From NCBI GenBank assembly GCA_964034945.1, contig OZ035962.1, positions 88,142,650-88,206,649 of the forward strand: DNA of 64,000 nucleotides, in the 5' to 3' direction. This DNA is from Chrysopilus asiliformis. Its lineage: Eukaryota > Arthropoda > Insecta > Diptera > Rhagionidae. The translations under genes were made by a program, and so were the position numbers. The notes below the pieces were generated by a model. It searched no databases, had not been told where the DNA came from, and saw only the letters and a list, made by a program, of their open reading frames with translations. Positions 30,275 through 42,300 of this stretch are shown piece after piece (within the stretch, counting starts at the first letter, position 1; each line of letters starts with the position of its first letter).

Positions 30275-31438
30275 CTTGGATTTCTAGTTCGCTGAGCGTA
30301 TTTTAAACCATTTTTTTATTTTAACTGAAATGTGTGATTTATTACAAGTAAGAAAATGATTTCTTGACTTACATCGCCTTATATTCATATTTCCAGGTAA
30401 ATAGCGCATATAATTATAGCGCCAAATGACCGCGAGGTGGCGATCGCCTTATGTGAAAAACTTAAAGACGAAATTCCTATACCGCCTTTCCAATTTCCTA
30501 AAAAATTGATTATTTTAAAAAATGGATGCTAATTTCACTGAAATTTAAATAGTACGGCATTTTTCTCTTAGTTGAGTAGGAAATAAACTTCAAAGAAGCT
30601 GGGAGGACTCTTAAAATACCACACAAAGTTGTATTTGAGGTTATAATCTGTTTGTGGCACTTAAAATGCTATTCCATTGGAAACCTACTTGCCGGCAAGT
30701 ATTACAATTTTCCCAATGGAAAACGCCTAATCTAATCAGAAACGTAAAGCACAACTCTCCAGTCATTGTGTCCACAGATAGACAGACAACATCGCACATG
30801 GAAAAAAATTGTGTGAAACTAAAAAAAATGAGCATTACTAGGTTTGTGTAACACAAGTAACATAAATGGCTTAAAAAATGTGTTTTGTGCGAAATTACAC
30901 ATTACTGCCAAATTCGTGAATCAAAGTTTACTATGGTACTTTATGGTGGCAGTATACAGATTCGATTTCGGCCGCATGGAAATCGACTGTGTAAACGTAA
31001 AGACGCATGACCATTCATGCGTCTTTGCCGTACGACCGACGAATGACATGAACATCCATACGGCCTCCATACGTTAATTATAACGGGTACCTCCCGTACA
31101 TTTTTGTAAATGTAGTTTTTGCGCTTTTGAGAAAAAATGCATATAACCAAATTTAAAGCAATTTCCTACATTTTTTGCTTTAACTGTTTTACGTATCTTT
31201 AACGGTTCTTGAGATATTTGAAAAAATATAATTTTTTACATTTAAATATTGCAGTGAAAAGTCGTGTGCAGTTCACATCAGATATTTTTTGTATTTAATT
31301 TTTTAAGGAAGAATTAAAGATATTAAAATTCTTCACATTTAATCGATATATTTTACCGTTATCGAGATATTTCTGATTTTGTAAAAAAAATTCGAGTTTT
31401 TATAAAAACTAATGTTTTATTCTTTGGGTCATAATAGT

Positions 31439-31967
31439 TAACGATGCCATCTATACTGTTTTTCGCAGTATTATACTGTATTTCAGACTCCAAAACTGCA
31501 TACTGCATTTTTCCCTCAAAATACTGCATTTAAATACTCAGAAAAAATATTAAAGTTTAATTCTTTAACGTTTCGAAATTCAAATTTATTAATAGCAATG
31601 CAAAACGTCAGACAAAACTCGATTAGAAGTGGAAACATTGGCGGCAATTCTGATCGTCAAATATAACTTGAAATATCCATGCGTTAATTTTTATAATCAC
31701 CTCAAAACAAAGTCGGAATTGCTTCGTCAAATTGCTACAGAGCACAAATTCAAAACAACAGTCAAAGAAGGCGATGTGGAAAGCGAAGACGATGCTTCAG
31801 ATGATGGAAATTAATCGCCCGGTCTTTAATTTGCTTTTTTCATGGATTCTCATGGAATAAAATTTATACTGCGAAAAATACTCTTTTTTTTTCAAATCGA
31901 TATACTCTTTTTTTACATTTTTAGGTGAAATATACTGTATTTTGTCCGAAAAAATATGGCATCGTTA
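31439..31967. mobile_element. hAT-like element with short transposon-like frame
   Basis: Ends TAACGATGCCAT and ATGGCATCGTTA are exact 12-bp inverted repeats; flanking octamers ATAATAGT and GTCATAGT agree at 6 of 8 positions. ATACTGTATTT-type repeats occur near both ends. It interrupts a family C repeat. The TAACG start fits the loose hAT end pattern. Confidence 0.6.
31629..31814 (+). pseudogene. 61-residue frame inside the TIR element, probable transposase remnant
   Basis: The frame encodes a basic/hydrophobic segment (VKYNLKYPCVNFYNHLK) followed by an acidic tail (ESEDDASDDGN). The look is that of a transposase end piece, but I cannot assign it to a named domain. It lies wholly inside the element at 31439-31967, so it is taken as a remnant of the parent transposon's gene. 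Confidence 0.35.
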
Positions 31968-32443
31968 GTCATAGTGTAAATTGCGTAGGATCGTAGATTT
32001 TGTATAAAAAAAGTCACATGTTGTTCACATCAGATATTTTTATACCATAACCATAATATAGTGTAACTTCCATTTCTATAAAATAGAATTCTCTATTTAA
32101 CAAAATTTTTCTCGGAACTTTGTCTTACAGAATTAAGGATAGGATACTTTTTATTGATCTTCCGCCTCTCCTTCGATACTCACTGGATATGTCTTGAAAC
32201 ACTGAAAGTATTCGGATCCGATGTCCACCATGAGAGAGGTTAAGCCTTCAGCAGAAATTTTCCTCAACTAATATATATCTCCTGTTCTTTTGGCAAACCC
32301 CCTCACCCACTATCTCATGCAATCCTGAAGGTATTTAGATCCGGTTACCACTATTAGAGAGGTCAGCCAGGAAAAAATTTCGCCCACTAAAATCTTCGCC
32401 ACCCTTTGGAAAGTCAGACCCGATACCGAATACCGACTAAGTA

Positions 32444-32686
32444 TCCTGGGCAGCAATCATGTATTCCGACGCGTCTCTGTCTTTCGACTTCAACGCAGCT
32501 TTTACCTCTTGATTTCGCCATATCAGCAGCTTCAAATTTCCTGGAGTGACAGTCAGAATCACGTTTCGATTCATAGTGACGATTCCGCGAAATTTCAAGC
32601 TGCAGATATGGCGACGTCAAGAGTTAAAAGCTGCGTCGAAGTCGAAAGACAGAGACGCGTCGGAATACATGATTGGTGCCCAGGAT
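32444..32686. mobile_element. 243-bp near-perfect inverted repeat (hairpin MITE)
   Basis: Arms of about 100 bp pair, for example GACGCGTCTCTGTCTTTCGA with TCGAAAGACAGAGACGCGTC. The outer ends are TCCTGGGCAGCAATCATG and CATGATTGGTGCCCAGGA. To its left (32150-32420) two diverged copies of a phrase with GAGAGAGGTTAAGCC / GAGAGGTCAGCCAGG are present, possibly part of a larger element. Confidence 0.7.
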
Positions 32687-33051
32687 GATTAGTTTTTGCT
32701 ATGAAGTTTGCCCGTTAGGAGGCTGAGAAATGTAATTCGGGAGTTTTCATCACGAATCTGATGTTGAAATTTTAAAATCCGAAACGAGAGGTCCTATTGG
32801 GATAAAGCAAATAGCCTTTTTCCCATTTTCCCTGGGAAAAACTGGCTAGGGGCTTTTCGGAGTCGCTGATCACGAATCTGGTGTCAGAATTTCAAAACTC
32901 GTAAATTACTTGACAGACTAAACTGAAACTGTTGTCCGTATCTTCTGAGAGCAGAAAACAAAATCTACCACAAATCGTTGAACAGAGCTGTCAAAGTGTT
33001 TGTTTTACTAAATCTTCAAAATTTGCCTGCAATCTGCCCATTACTCTGTGG

Positions 33052-33525
33052 TAGGGATGTCAAAAAAGAACCGGTTAAACCGGTTACCCGGTGTTTTTGC
33101 TTCGGTTAACCGGTTTTTTTCGGTGTTTTTTTTGCACGGTTATACCCGGTGTTTTTTTTAAAGCCAAAAACCGTTCAAAAAACCGATAATTTTTTTTGTA
33201 CGGAAAAATAGTTTTAACCCAATTTTTGTACAACTGATTTGTTAGAAACACTTCTTTTTAGGCACTCTAAACCAAATACAATATTATATTGTGCCATTTA
33301 TGGCCTCTGAATGGATTATACGGCACTTCACGTCTTTTGTTTGTATTATAGTGTATTTGTTGCGTCTAAAACCTAACCTACCCAATTTGAACAAAACGGT
33401 TTTTCGGTGTTTTAATAACCGGTTTTTTGGACCCGGTTAAACCGGCCCGGTTTAAACCGAAGTCTTAACAACCGGTTTAACCGAAAACCGAAAATCGGTT
33501 TTTTGTCAAAAATTTGACATCCCTA
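33052..33525. mobile_element. hAT-like MITE family H, copy 1, perfect 8-bp TSD
   Basis: Ends TAGGGATGTCAAAAAAG and TTTTGTCAAAAATTTGACATCCCTA-type (outer 13 bases TTTGACATCCCTA) are inverted. CTCTGTGG flanks both sides (33044-33051, 33526-33533). The inside is full of ACCGGTTAAACCGG variants. Further copies are at 38327-38534 and 42185-42630. Confidence 0.88.
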
Positions 33526-33533
33526 CTCTGTGG

Positions 33534-34773
33534 ATCGAATTGGAAGAAAATAGAAATAAATTCGCTTTGAATTCAAAGCGCGGTGCATTCTACAATATCT
33601 ATTATTATTTTCGCATCTCCAGAACAATTATTACCTACCTACGAAAATTTTAAATAAAATCTTAAATCTAAACATCTTCCACATAAACACAACAAAACAT
33701 AAACGAACTCATTAAATGCAAACGAATCACTTTTAAAGAATTTATTATAAACCTTTAACAATAATCTGAGTCAATAAAGATTATATATATTTCTAAAAAA
33801 AATCTCTGCATTGCTCTTCGTTAGGTTTTCTGTTTTCCATTTAACAAATGTTTTTCTTCTTCTTCTGTTATTAACTAAAAAAAACCACTTTGTCAATTAA
33901 TTTACTGGACATTAAAAATTTTTACAATTGTTTTCTTTTTATTTTTTATTAAAAATTATGTTTTGTTTGTTTACTTTCGAATATGGTTTTATTTTCTACA
34001 CTTAAAATTTATCTCAATATCTCAAAATAATAAATTTATTATCTATAATACAATTAGTTAGGAAAAAATATTTTTTGTAGGAATAACATGTAGGTAAAAT
34101 AAAATATGTGCATGAATTTCTGACGTTAATTACAGTAACATGGATTCGTCAATAGATGTGAGGAAAATCAGTCAAAATGAATTTTTTTTTTATGTTTCTT
34201 TGGTATAATTTCGTCAAAATTCTTTTTTTTTATTAAATTTTTGTTTATTTAAATTTGTATGCTTGAATTTGTTGGTATTCGTTCGTGATGTGATGTAGAC
34301 AGTGATGATGTTGAAATTTCACTAATCACTAATATTATTAATGTAAATATATAATTTAAATGGCTTCATTTTTTTGTTAATTTATTAATAATCTCTCATT
34401 TCATACTTTGTTATCTCCTCAGTTTTTTTTAATCAAATGTTTTTAATTTAGTTTGACGTTTTAGGAAAATTACCTTCTTAGAAATATTACTTTAAAAATT
34501 ATAATAATGTTGATTTTTAGTCAATAATAAATTTTTTTATAAACTACAAAAGTTTTCTTGTTGTTTTTTAATAATAATTTTCTTCTTTCATGGTTTAGTG
34601 GTTCTCATATATAAAGTTTTCTGTATTGCAAATTTAGGTTTGAATTTTTGTATAATTTTCCATCCATTTTTCTTTTGTATTTTCCAACTATGGTCACTAG
34701 AATTTTTGTTAATTTAGATTTTTGTTTGTGGTTTACGGTTTTTTTTTAAATGGCATTCCATTTAAGCCTATTC
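33534..34773. other. AT-rich region downstream of DESI2, possible 3' UTR
   Basis: No gene or repeat family was recognised. The sequence is strongly T-rich on the plus strand, as expected for an A-rich 3' UTR and flank of the minus-strand DESI2 gene. Several TTTATT (minus-strand AATAAA) are present, for example near 34247 and 34380, so the transcript end cannot be fixed. Confidence 0.35.
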
Positions 34774-37700
34774 TCAAAGTGGACTAGTATCGGAATCACG
34801 ATCCTGGATCGCTGAGATTGACTGTTGTAAGGCATTTGGTGTTAGCCACTCTCTGGAAAATAATCAAAACTTGATTTTTTTTAACTCAGAAATTTAAATA
34901 TTAGATTTTAATGTGACTTACTTTGGTAAACATCTTTGAAGAAATGGCACACATGAGCTAAAATGAGCGAGGCGATTAACCCAACTTGGAATTTCTTGAC
35001 CACATAAAATCTGAAATAAAAATATTTGCATTAATTGATGCGTTTTTGAAGTGGATTGAATGAAATGAGATTTATGTAAAGGACAAAAAATGAAGATACG
35101 CATGACGGAGACCTATTCGAGAATGGTGGCAGATAGAAAATTTCTGATCAGTACAAAATCCGTTTCAGACAAAATTATGAAGATGCCCGTGCATCTGTTT
35201 GTCGATACGTCCATTTTATGTATCATAAATATCGCGAGAATGCGTCGACCTAGCGACTTGATTTTTTTTGTACATAAAATCTTGGTTTTCTATAAAATTT
35301 TGGGAAAGTAACGGTAACTATAACGGGTACCTCCCATACAATTTTCTTTTTGAAAAAACACAGTTTTTTAACAATTTCTCGAAAATTTTGTGCTTTTGGG
35401 AAAAAATGAATATAAAAAAATTTAAAGTTTATAAAATTTTCTACATTTTTGTCTTTTGCTAGAACTTGATATCTCAAACTGTTGAACACCGTTATTTAAA
35501 AAAAAAAAATAGTTTTTTGCCATTATCTCGAAAAAAAATGTTTTTTGCCTACTGTATATGTGATATGAATGAATGAGAATGGCATTCTGCACAATTTTGT
35601 ATTTTACCGTTATCCATTATCTTTTACCGTTATTGAGATATTTAGATTAAAATATAAAAAAAAATATTTTTGCGAATTACTAGTAAACTAACATTTTTTT
35701 CGAAAAATTTTTTTGAAGAACGAATTAAAGGCAATAAAATTTTCCACATTTTTGCCTTTTACCGTAAATCGATAACTTTTACCGTTCTCAAGTTATCTCA
35801 AATTTTGTACGTTTTAAGGCCGTCTTTGGTTGACAAAACGATAGGGCTATAGCGTAAATTGCGCAGGGTCGTAGATTTTGTATTTTGAATGTTTTTAAAG
35901 TGCATATTTTGCCATTTTTACTGCATAGTTTATGTGCATAAAACGCCTTTTTTAGTGCATTTTTTTGGCAGCCCTAGTGATGACAAATATTGTCCCAATA
36001 TTTTTAATGATATTTTATGCTGGTGGCAGCTCTGTGAGATTACACTTGATCAACTTTTGTAGGAAATTTCACAAAAAAAATAATATTACAAAATAAAATA
36101 TGGAAAAAATAAATAAATAACGAAAAAACGATTTTTTTTTTGGTACCCCCCATATGAACGAAAACGTTTTTTGCGAATATCTCAAAAACGGTGCATCTTA
36201 TGGAAAGTTTGACTTCAAAGTGGATTTTTGATACAACTGTTTGCCGTTCACTTAAATCACCATACGGGTTTTCAATAATTGCCAAATTGGCAATTATAGC
36301 TTTTGTTATTTTTTATTATGACAATTAATGAAATTTTGAAAGTTTTTTGCGCTAGTTTTGGTTTGGCGTCCATTTTTTAAAGTCCGGTTAGTTACTCTCT
36401 GGATTGCGGGTTCTCTAGAAAGTACTGGGAACATGTTTACCAAAGATTTCTTACAACTTGATTGTTATAATACTACAAATTATTATTTTTTAAATGCAAA
36501 ACATCTCCTCTATTCAACCTACCTGTGTTAATGAACTAGAAAAATGATTACAATTGTTGTTCATCAGATGATAACGATCACCTCGAAATTGATTGCCTAA
36601 TTCATCCACTATTCGTCGGACTTCCTCGTAATTGAAATCGGTACAGCCTATTTGTATACTTTGACGGAATCGAAACTGTTCTCCAAGTTCGTCGTGATCG
36701 CGTGGCTGGATTTCAAAGACGCCCGTAAATGGAAACGGATGTCCACCGTATGCGAATTCTGTACCAAAAACTTCAACACCGGAATGAAAAACACCTAAGC
36801 CAATTGATGTCGTATATTCGTTAATCCAATACTGTAAGTAATACAAGAAAAATAGCTGTTAGATATAATAATTTGTGTTTGAATTTTATCATGAAATTAA
36901 ATACTCAAAGGATGTTAAATGGAAAATTTTAAAAAAATATTGTTGAAAATATGATTGTTTGAAATGCTTTAACTTTTAAACATGTGGAAATATCTGTGGC
37001 AACAAGTCATAAGAGCCTAAGTCGATTTTCAGATCAAGATACAAAGATCTGTATTTACTTTAATAGACAGAGCAATTTGGCTTAGCCTAAAAACAGACTT
37101 GGGCCCCTATGACTTGTTGCCACAGATATATTCCCATTAATGTACTGCAACGGAATGCGTTATTCTAAGATTCATGGAAATTTAATTCTTATTGCCACCG
37201 CAAAAGGTTCATTAAAGTTCGTATCTATGTATTAGGGCTGTTGAAACCTGTGATTTTCCGAAATCGGATACCCATCTTATTTGGAACCGGGTTAAGAGTC
37301 CAAAATCTGAGAACCAAATTTCCGGTCAAAAAAAAAAATATAAAATTCATGGCAAAAACTTAAAAAAACCCACGAGTTCTTCTTTTTTGTTTCTTTTTTT
37401 TTGTCTTCGACTTAAAACCGGTTCTTAGACGATTCTAGGTGTCTGGACTCGAAACGAGGTATCCGGTTTTCCTAAATAACTTAAAAATCACTGAACTGAT
37501 TTCAATGAAAGCTCGGCGTTAGGTTCAGAGTAAAATGTAGAGTGACATAGTTCAAATACGATTCATGACGCTACCTGTTTTTAAAATTTTCCCTTCTTAC
37601 CATTCCTTCCTTCCAACTCTTCTGAAATCTTTCAAGTGATTTGAATCCGGTTCTTACTAAGATTAGCCCGTAAGCGTTTGATGCCCGATGTTGCTAATCA

Positions 37701-39298
37701 ACAAGTTTTGTTTACAATTTTTCATATAAAAGTGAAAATTTCAGATTTCGCAGGGTGCCTCTCTAGGACTAAAGAATAACAACCGGTATTGGCCCTAACC
37801 TCTAGTGGAACATAAAAATTTGAACAGCTTTATTACAATATCATACCTAACTAGCTGGCATACCCGTCGTTGCGGGATTAAAGTTTTTGCATAAGGTTAA
37901 TAAATACTCAAAAAAACCAGATATCACTTTTTTGGGTAAGTATTTTTGAAAACAAAAATTGTGGATTGTATGCTGGACCTTCCCCAGATAACAATTTTTC
38001 AGAAAAAATATTATCTTCATTTCTATCTCTACAGAAACTTTATCTTTACAGAAATTTCTGTTTTGAATTTGAAAATTCTAGCTTCAAAATTGGTGATCAG
38101 TGATCAGCGACCCAAAAAACCACCAAGTGTATCAGCAAACCAGTCTGGATGCCCTTTGGATCAATTCTGACGCTACTCCACACAAGTAGGTCAGTTCTCC
38201 CACCCTGACTGGCTGCTTGCTCTCTTTAATTGTCTCTTAGCAGCGGTTCTCAATCTGTCTGAAGATCAGGGATTTTAATTTTGTTACCAGTGGTCATACA
38301 CAAGTGACATATTTTAGCCTTCTTACTAGGGATGTCAAAAAAGAACCGGTTAAACCGATTACCCGGTGGTTTTGCTTCGGTTAACCGGCTTTTTTCGGTG
38401 TTTTTTTTGCACGGTTATACCCGGTGTTTTTTTAAAGCCAAAAACCGATCATTTTTTTTTGTACGGAAAAATAATTTTAAACCAATTTTCGTGCAACCGA
38501 AAACCTGTTTTTTTTCAAAAATTTGACATCCCTACTTCTTACTACGAGGATTTGTGTTAAAATCAATATTTAAAAAACCAAAGCCCCGGTCCACGCCTGG
38601 TTTACCCCTTAGGGGTGAATGCCTGCGTCACGGAGAGAACATACTGTGAAAATTTCAGATTTCTAGCTCTAATGCGGCAGTCACACGACGCTGTTTTGCC
38701 AGCGCTGCTAGATATTGGGTTAGTAGCGCTGGCAAATAGCAACAGCAGGCAGCGTACTGAGAGGGTTCACACGATTTATAACTTAGTAGCGCTGGCAAAC
38801 AGCAAAACCGTCGTTTGACATTTGAATTTGGGCGATTTTTTAAATAATAAACGTAACACACAAATTTAAATGAATAAACGTAAAATAACAACTTAAAATA
38901 AACAAACTTTTCCACTTATCAGACTTTTGATAGCTCAGTAACCATGCAACTGGGTCACGTAATCCCTAGTAGCGCTGGCAAAGTAGAACGGTCTCTACTT
39001 CAATAGCGCTGCTAAAATCATCGCGCTGCTGCTGTTAGTAGCAGCCTACTAGGGTTCACACGGTGCTGCTGAAACGGCTGCTAACAGCCAAACAGCTAGC
39101 AGCGCTGGCAAAACAGCGTCGTGTGACTGCCGCATAAGGGTTAGCCTGGGTGTTGCTGAATGATCATTCAATCGAGACAAGATTTTTTTTAAATAAAGAT
39201 TTCCAAAAGACGAAAATACTATAACAAATATAAATTATTCTATAATACTAATATACTAATATACTAATATTATATACTAATATATAAAAATAAGTTGG

Positions 39299-39341
<43 letters not shown>

Positions 39342-42300
39342 TCCTCTTTCACGCAAAAACGGCTGAACCGATTGACTTGAAATTTGGCATGAGTGTCTGT
39401 GGTAGTTCTGGTTCCAACATAGGCATATGGAAAAGTAGCGCGAGGGGTGGGGGAGTAAGGGGAGGGGGTAAAGTGATTTCGAAACTTAGTTTTTGCGCTA
39501 TGTTACTCTTTCGCGGGGAAACTACTGAACCGATTGGCCTGAAATTTGGCATAGATGTTCGTTGGAGGTCCAGCACCAACATAGATCCATTAAAAAGTAG
39601 CCCGAGAGGTGGGGGGAGTAAGGGGAGGGGGTAAAGTGATTTCGAAACTTAGTTTTTGCGCTATGTTACTCTTTCGCGGGGAAACTACTGAACCGATTGG
39701 CCTGAAATTTGGCACAGATGTTCGTCGGGGGTCCAGCCCCAACACAGACTCATTAAAAAGTAGCCCAAGTGGTGGGGGGAGTAAGGGGAGGGGGTAAAGT
39801 GATCTCGAAATGTAGCTTTTCCTCTATGTTACTCTTTCGCGGGGAAACTACTGAACCGATTGGCCTGAAATTTGGCATAGATGTTTGTCGGGGGTCCAGC
39901 ACCAACATAGATCCATTAAAAAGTAGTCCGATAGGTGGGAGAGTAAGCGGAGGGGGGTAAAGTAATACCGAATGCAAGTGCTGGAATTTTTTGTTAGTTT
40001 GTTAACCCGTTCGGTTCATGTTTTTTTCTATGGGGGTTAAAAATACTCTCTATACAAATTAATGATGTTTAAGCTATCAGTATTCATTTAAAACAAAAAA
40101 ACAAAAAATTTTATTTTTTACAAATACGTCCACTGTAGTCCAAATCAAAATTGGGTGACAAATGCACTTAAAGGAGCACTAAATGAGAATAGAGTGTTGA
40201 AAATAAATAAATAATAAGTCAATTCAAATTTTTAACTGCGTTGCCATATGGCATCAAAATACCGAATGGGTTAATCATTTTCCGAAGAGAAAAAACTAAC
40301 GAACAGCATGCAGGCTACCTAAAATTTAACCAAATGAATTTAGTTTTCCTAAGTTTTTTTTCTGTTTACGCTTTTAGCCGGGCGAAGCCGGGTCCAAATT
40401 CTAGTTATTCTATAATTTTCCTTTTATCTATAAAACAAAACACCCGCCTTCAATTCGTGGCAAACTTCCAGACTAACATCAAGTTATAATAAATTATGGG
40501 ATAAAATTCATTATCTCGATTATAGTCAGCCACTGTCAAAAAAAAATTCACGATAAGATAAAATTTAATTAAATACTCTGAGAACTGTTCAAACATGTCT
40601 ACGCGATCGGATGGGGAATTGATGCGCATCTCTCGAATGATTTGCAAATTAGTTTAATTAATATTGTAGAATTTTCTGTGAAATTCCTAATCAGTCAGTA
40701 ACCTTAACAGAAATTTTTAACGTTTAAATGAAATTAATAATTGTAGGAAAGTATGGAGATTTTTTTGAAATTTCCTTTTGAGAAAGGAATTTTTCCAACA
40801 TTTCAAGGAAATCAATTGAGAAATTTGATGTCAAAACCATAGCAGACAGACCAACATAGATTTTAAAAACACAAAAAAAACCAATAAAACTCAATAAAAC
40901 CCTTAAAAACTCCAATGAGTTGGGCTTTTTTTTAAAAAAAAAAGGGTTTTTCACAACCCTGACTCTATATGATGACAGACAAAATGTTTATTTGAAAAAA
41001 TCCACTAGTATTGGCAGGGTGCGTGATGGCAGCGACATCTAGTGGTTGCAACTAGGGCGTAATTTTTGACATTTGAATGACCGAACGAGAATCAAACAAA
41101 TAAATAATTTCGAAACAAGATGTGAGAAGAAATCGGTATGTAAATCGCAAGTGAATAAAATTCAACAAATTGTAAACGCTTTTGCAAGTCTGGTGTTGAT
41201 AATTATTAAACGTTTTTTTTAGATTTTTATTAAATATGAGTTTATTCACACACGACATCGCCTTTCAACCTCAGAAGCTGTCACACACGACATCGCCTTT
41301 CAACCTCAGACTCCAATAAAGGGAAAAAATTGGTTCTGGCTGAACATGTACGAGAAGTGGAAGAAGTGCGACAAAATGATCCTAACATCACCACAATTAA
41401 AGCTCGAATTATTCGCCGTGTTACTTCCCAGAATGTTAAATTTTCATTTCATATGTTGGCTTACTTTTTCCTCTTTACAGCAGCTATCCATTTGTTTCGT
41501 TGATCTAATTTCCAACTCGCTCTTGGAAATTCGTAGAATTATTAGTTCTTGTTCAGTCCATTGTTGTTACAATTCATTTTTAATTTTCCTTTTAAAAATA
41601 TGCGAACAACCAGATTTTGCCAGGTTTCACTGACAGTGACAATTTCTCGCCCGAAGTTGACAATTTTAGCACTTCGTGCGCTGCGATCGATTTTGATTCC
41701 CCCACCAGGTAGTTCGCACCCAGCCAATAGGAGAGGGGAAAAGCAGTGGTCCCCTTGGGTTTTGATCTAAGGTAAAGGGCTATTATATTGACCTATCAAT
41801 CACAATTTTGAGTTTGACGTTAAAAATTTATACTAAGTTTCATGTGAAAGTTTTCAACAATGGTTATAGTGTGAACATTGGACAATTAAATACAGGAAAG
41901 ATAATTTGATTGTTTAAAAAATTACTTTTTAACTTTAGTTTAGTTAATTTTTAAATAATAGTCTCGAATGTATTTATTATTGACCTAACAAGAAAAATTT
42001 CGTCCTAATATTGACTGTCAGCGCTTCTATTATTGACCCAACGTATTTGGACCCCACGTATTTGGCCCAGTCCACAATTTTTTGCTCTTCCTCAGGTTTA
42101 AGGATCGTAGGATGTCCTATGTCAGAATGTACTAGAAATTTACCCTTGTGTTTATATAGTAACGATGTTTTTGATATTTTGAAGTAGGGATGTCAAATTT
42201 TTCAAAAACACCGGTTTTCGGTCAAGCCGGTTTTTAAAACTTCGGTTTAAACCGAGCCGGTTTAACCGGGTCCAAAAAACCGGTAATTAAAAAACCGAAA

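Larger units (their letters stand above)
31080..32050. repeat. Family C/D repeat, split by a TIR element
   Basis: ACGGGTACCTCCCGTACATT and TTTAACGGTTCTTGAGATAT lie to the left of 31439. TTGCGTAGGATCGTAGATTTT and CACATCAGATATTTTT lie to the right of 31967. Together they match a family C copy in inverted order at 35320-35880. Confidence 0.5.

Noticed and set aside
30654..31077. Overlapping open frames on both strands near 30650-31150
   Set aside because: Short, without domains; the region contains small palindromes and a family C repeat start, which explain the structure.
39377..39960. Open frames through the Helitron-like tandem repeats
   Set aside because: The frames recur only because the 163-bp DNA unit recurs, and the period is not a multiple of three.
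41542..41570. Minus-strand phrase resembling a Myb/SANT start ([10 protein letters not shown])
   Set aside because: Only about 25 residues resemble the domain, the frame is preceded by a stop and soon ends, and the third helix is not visible.
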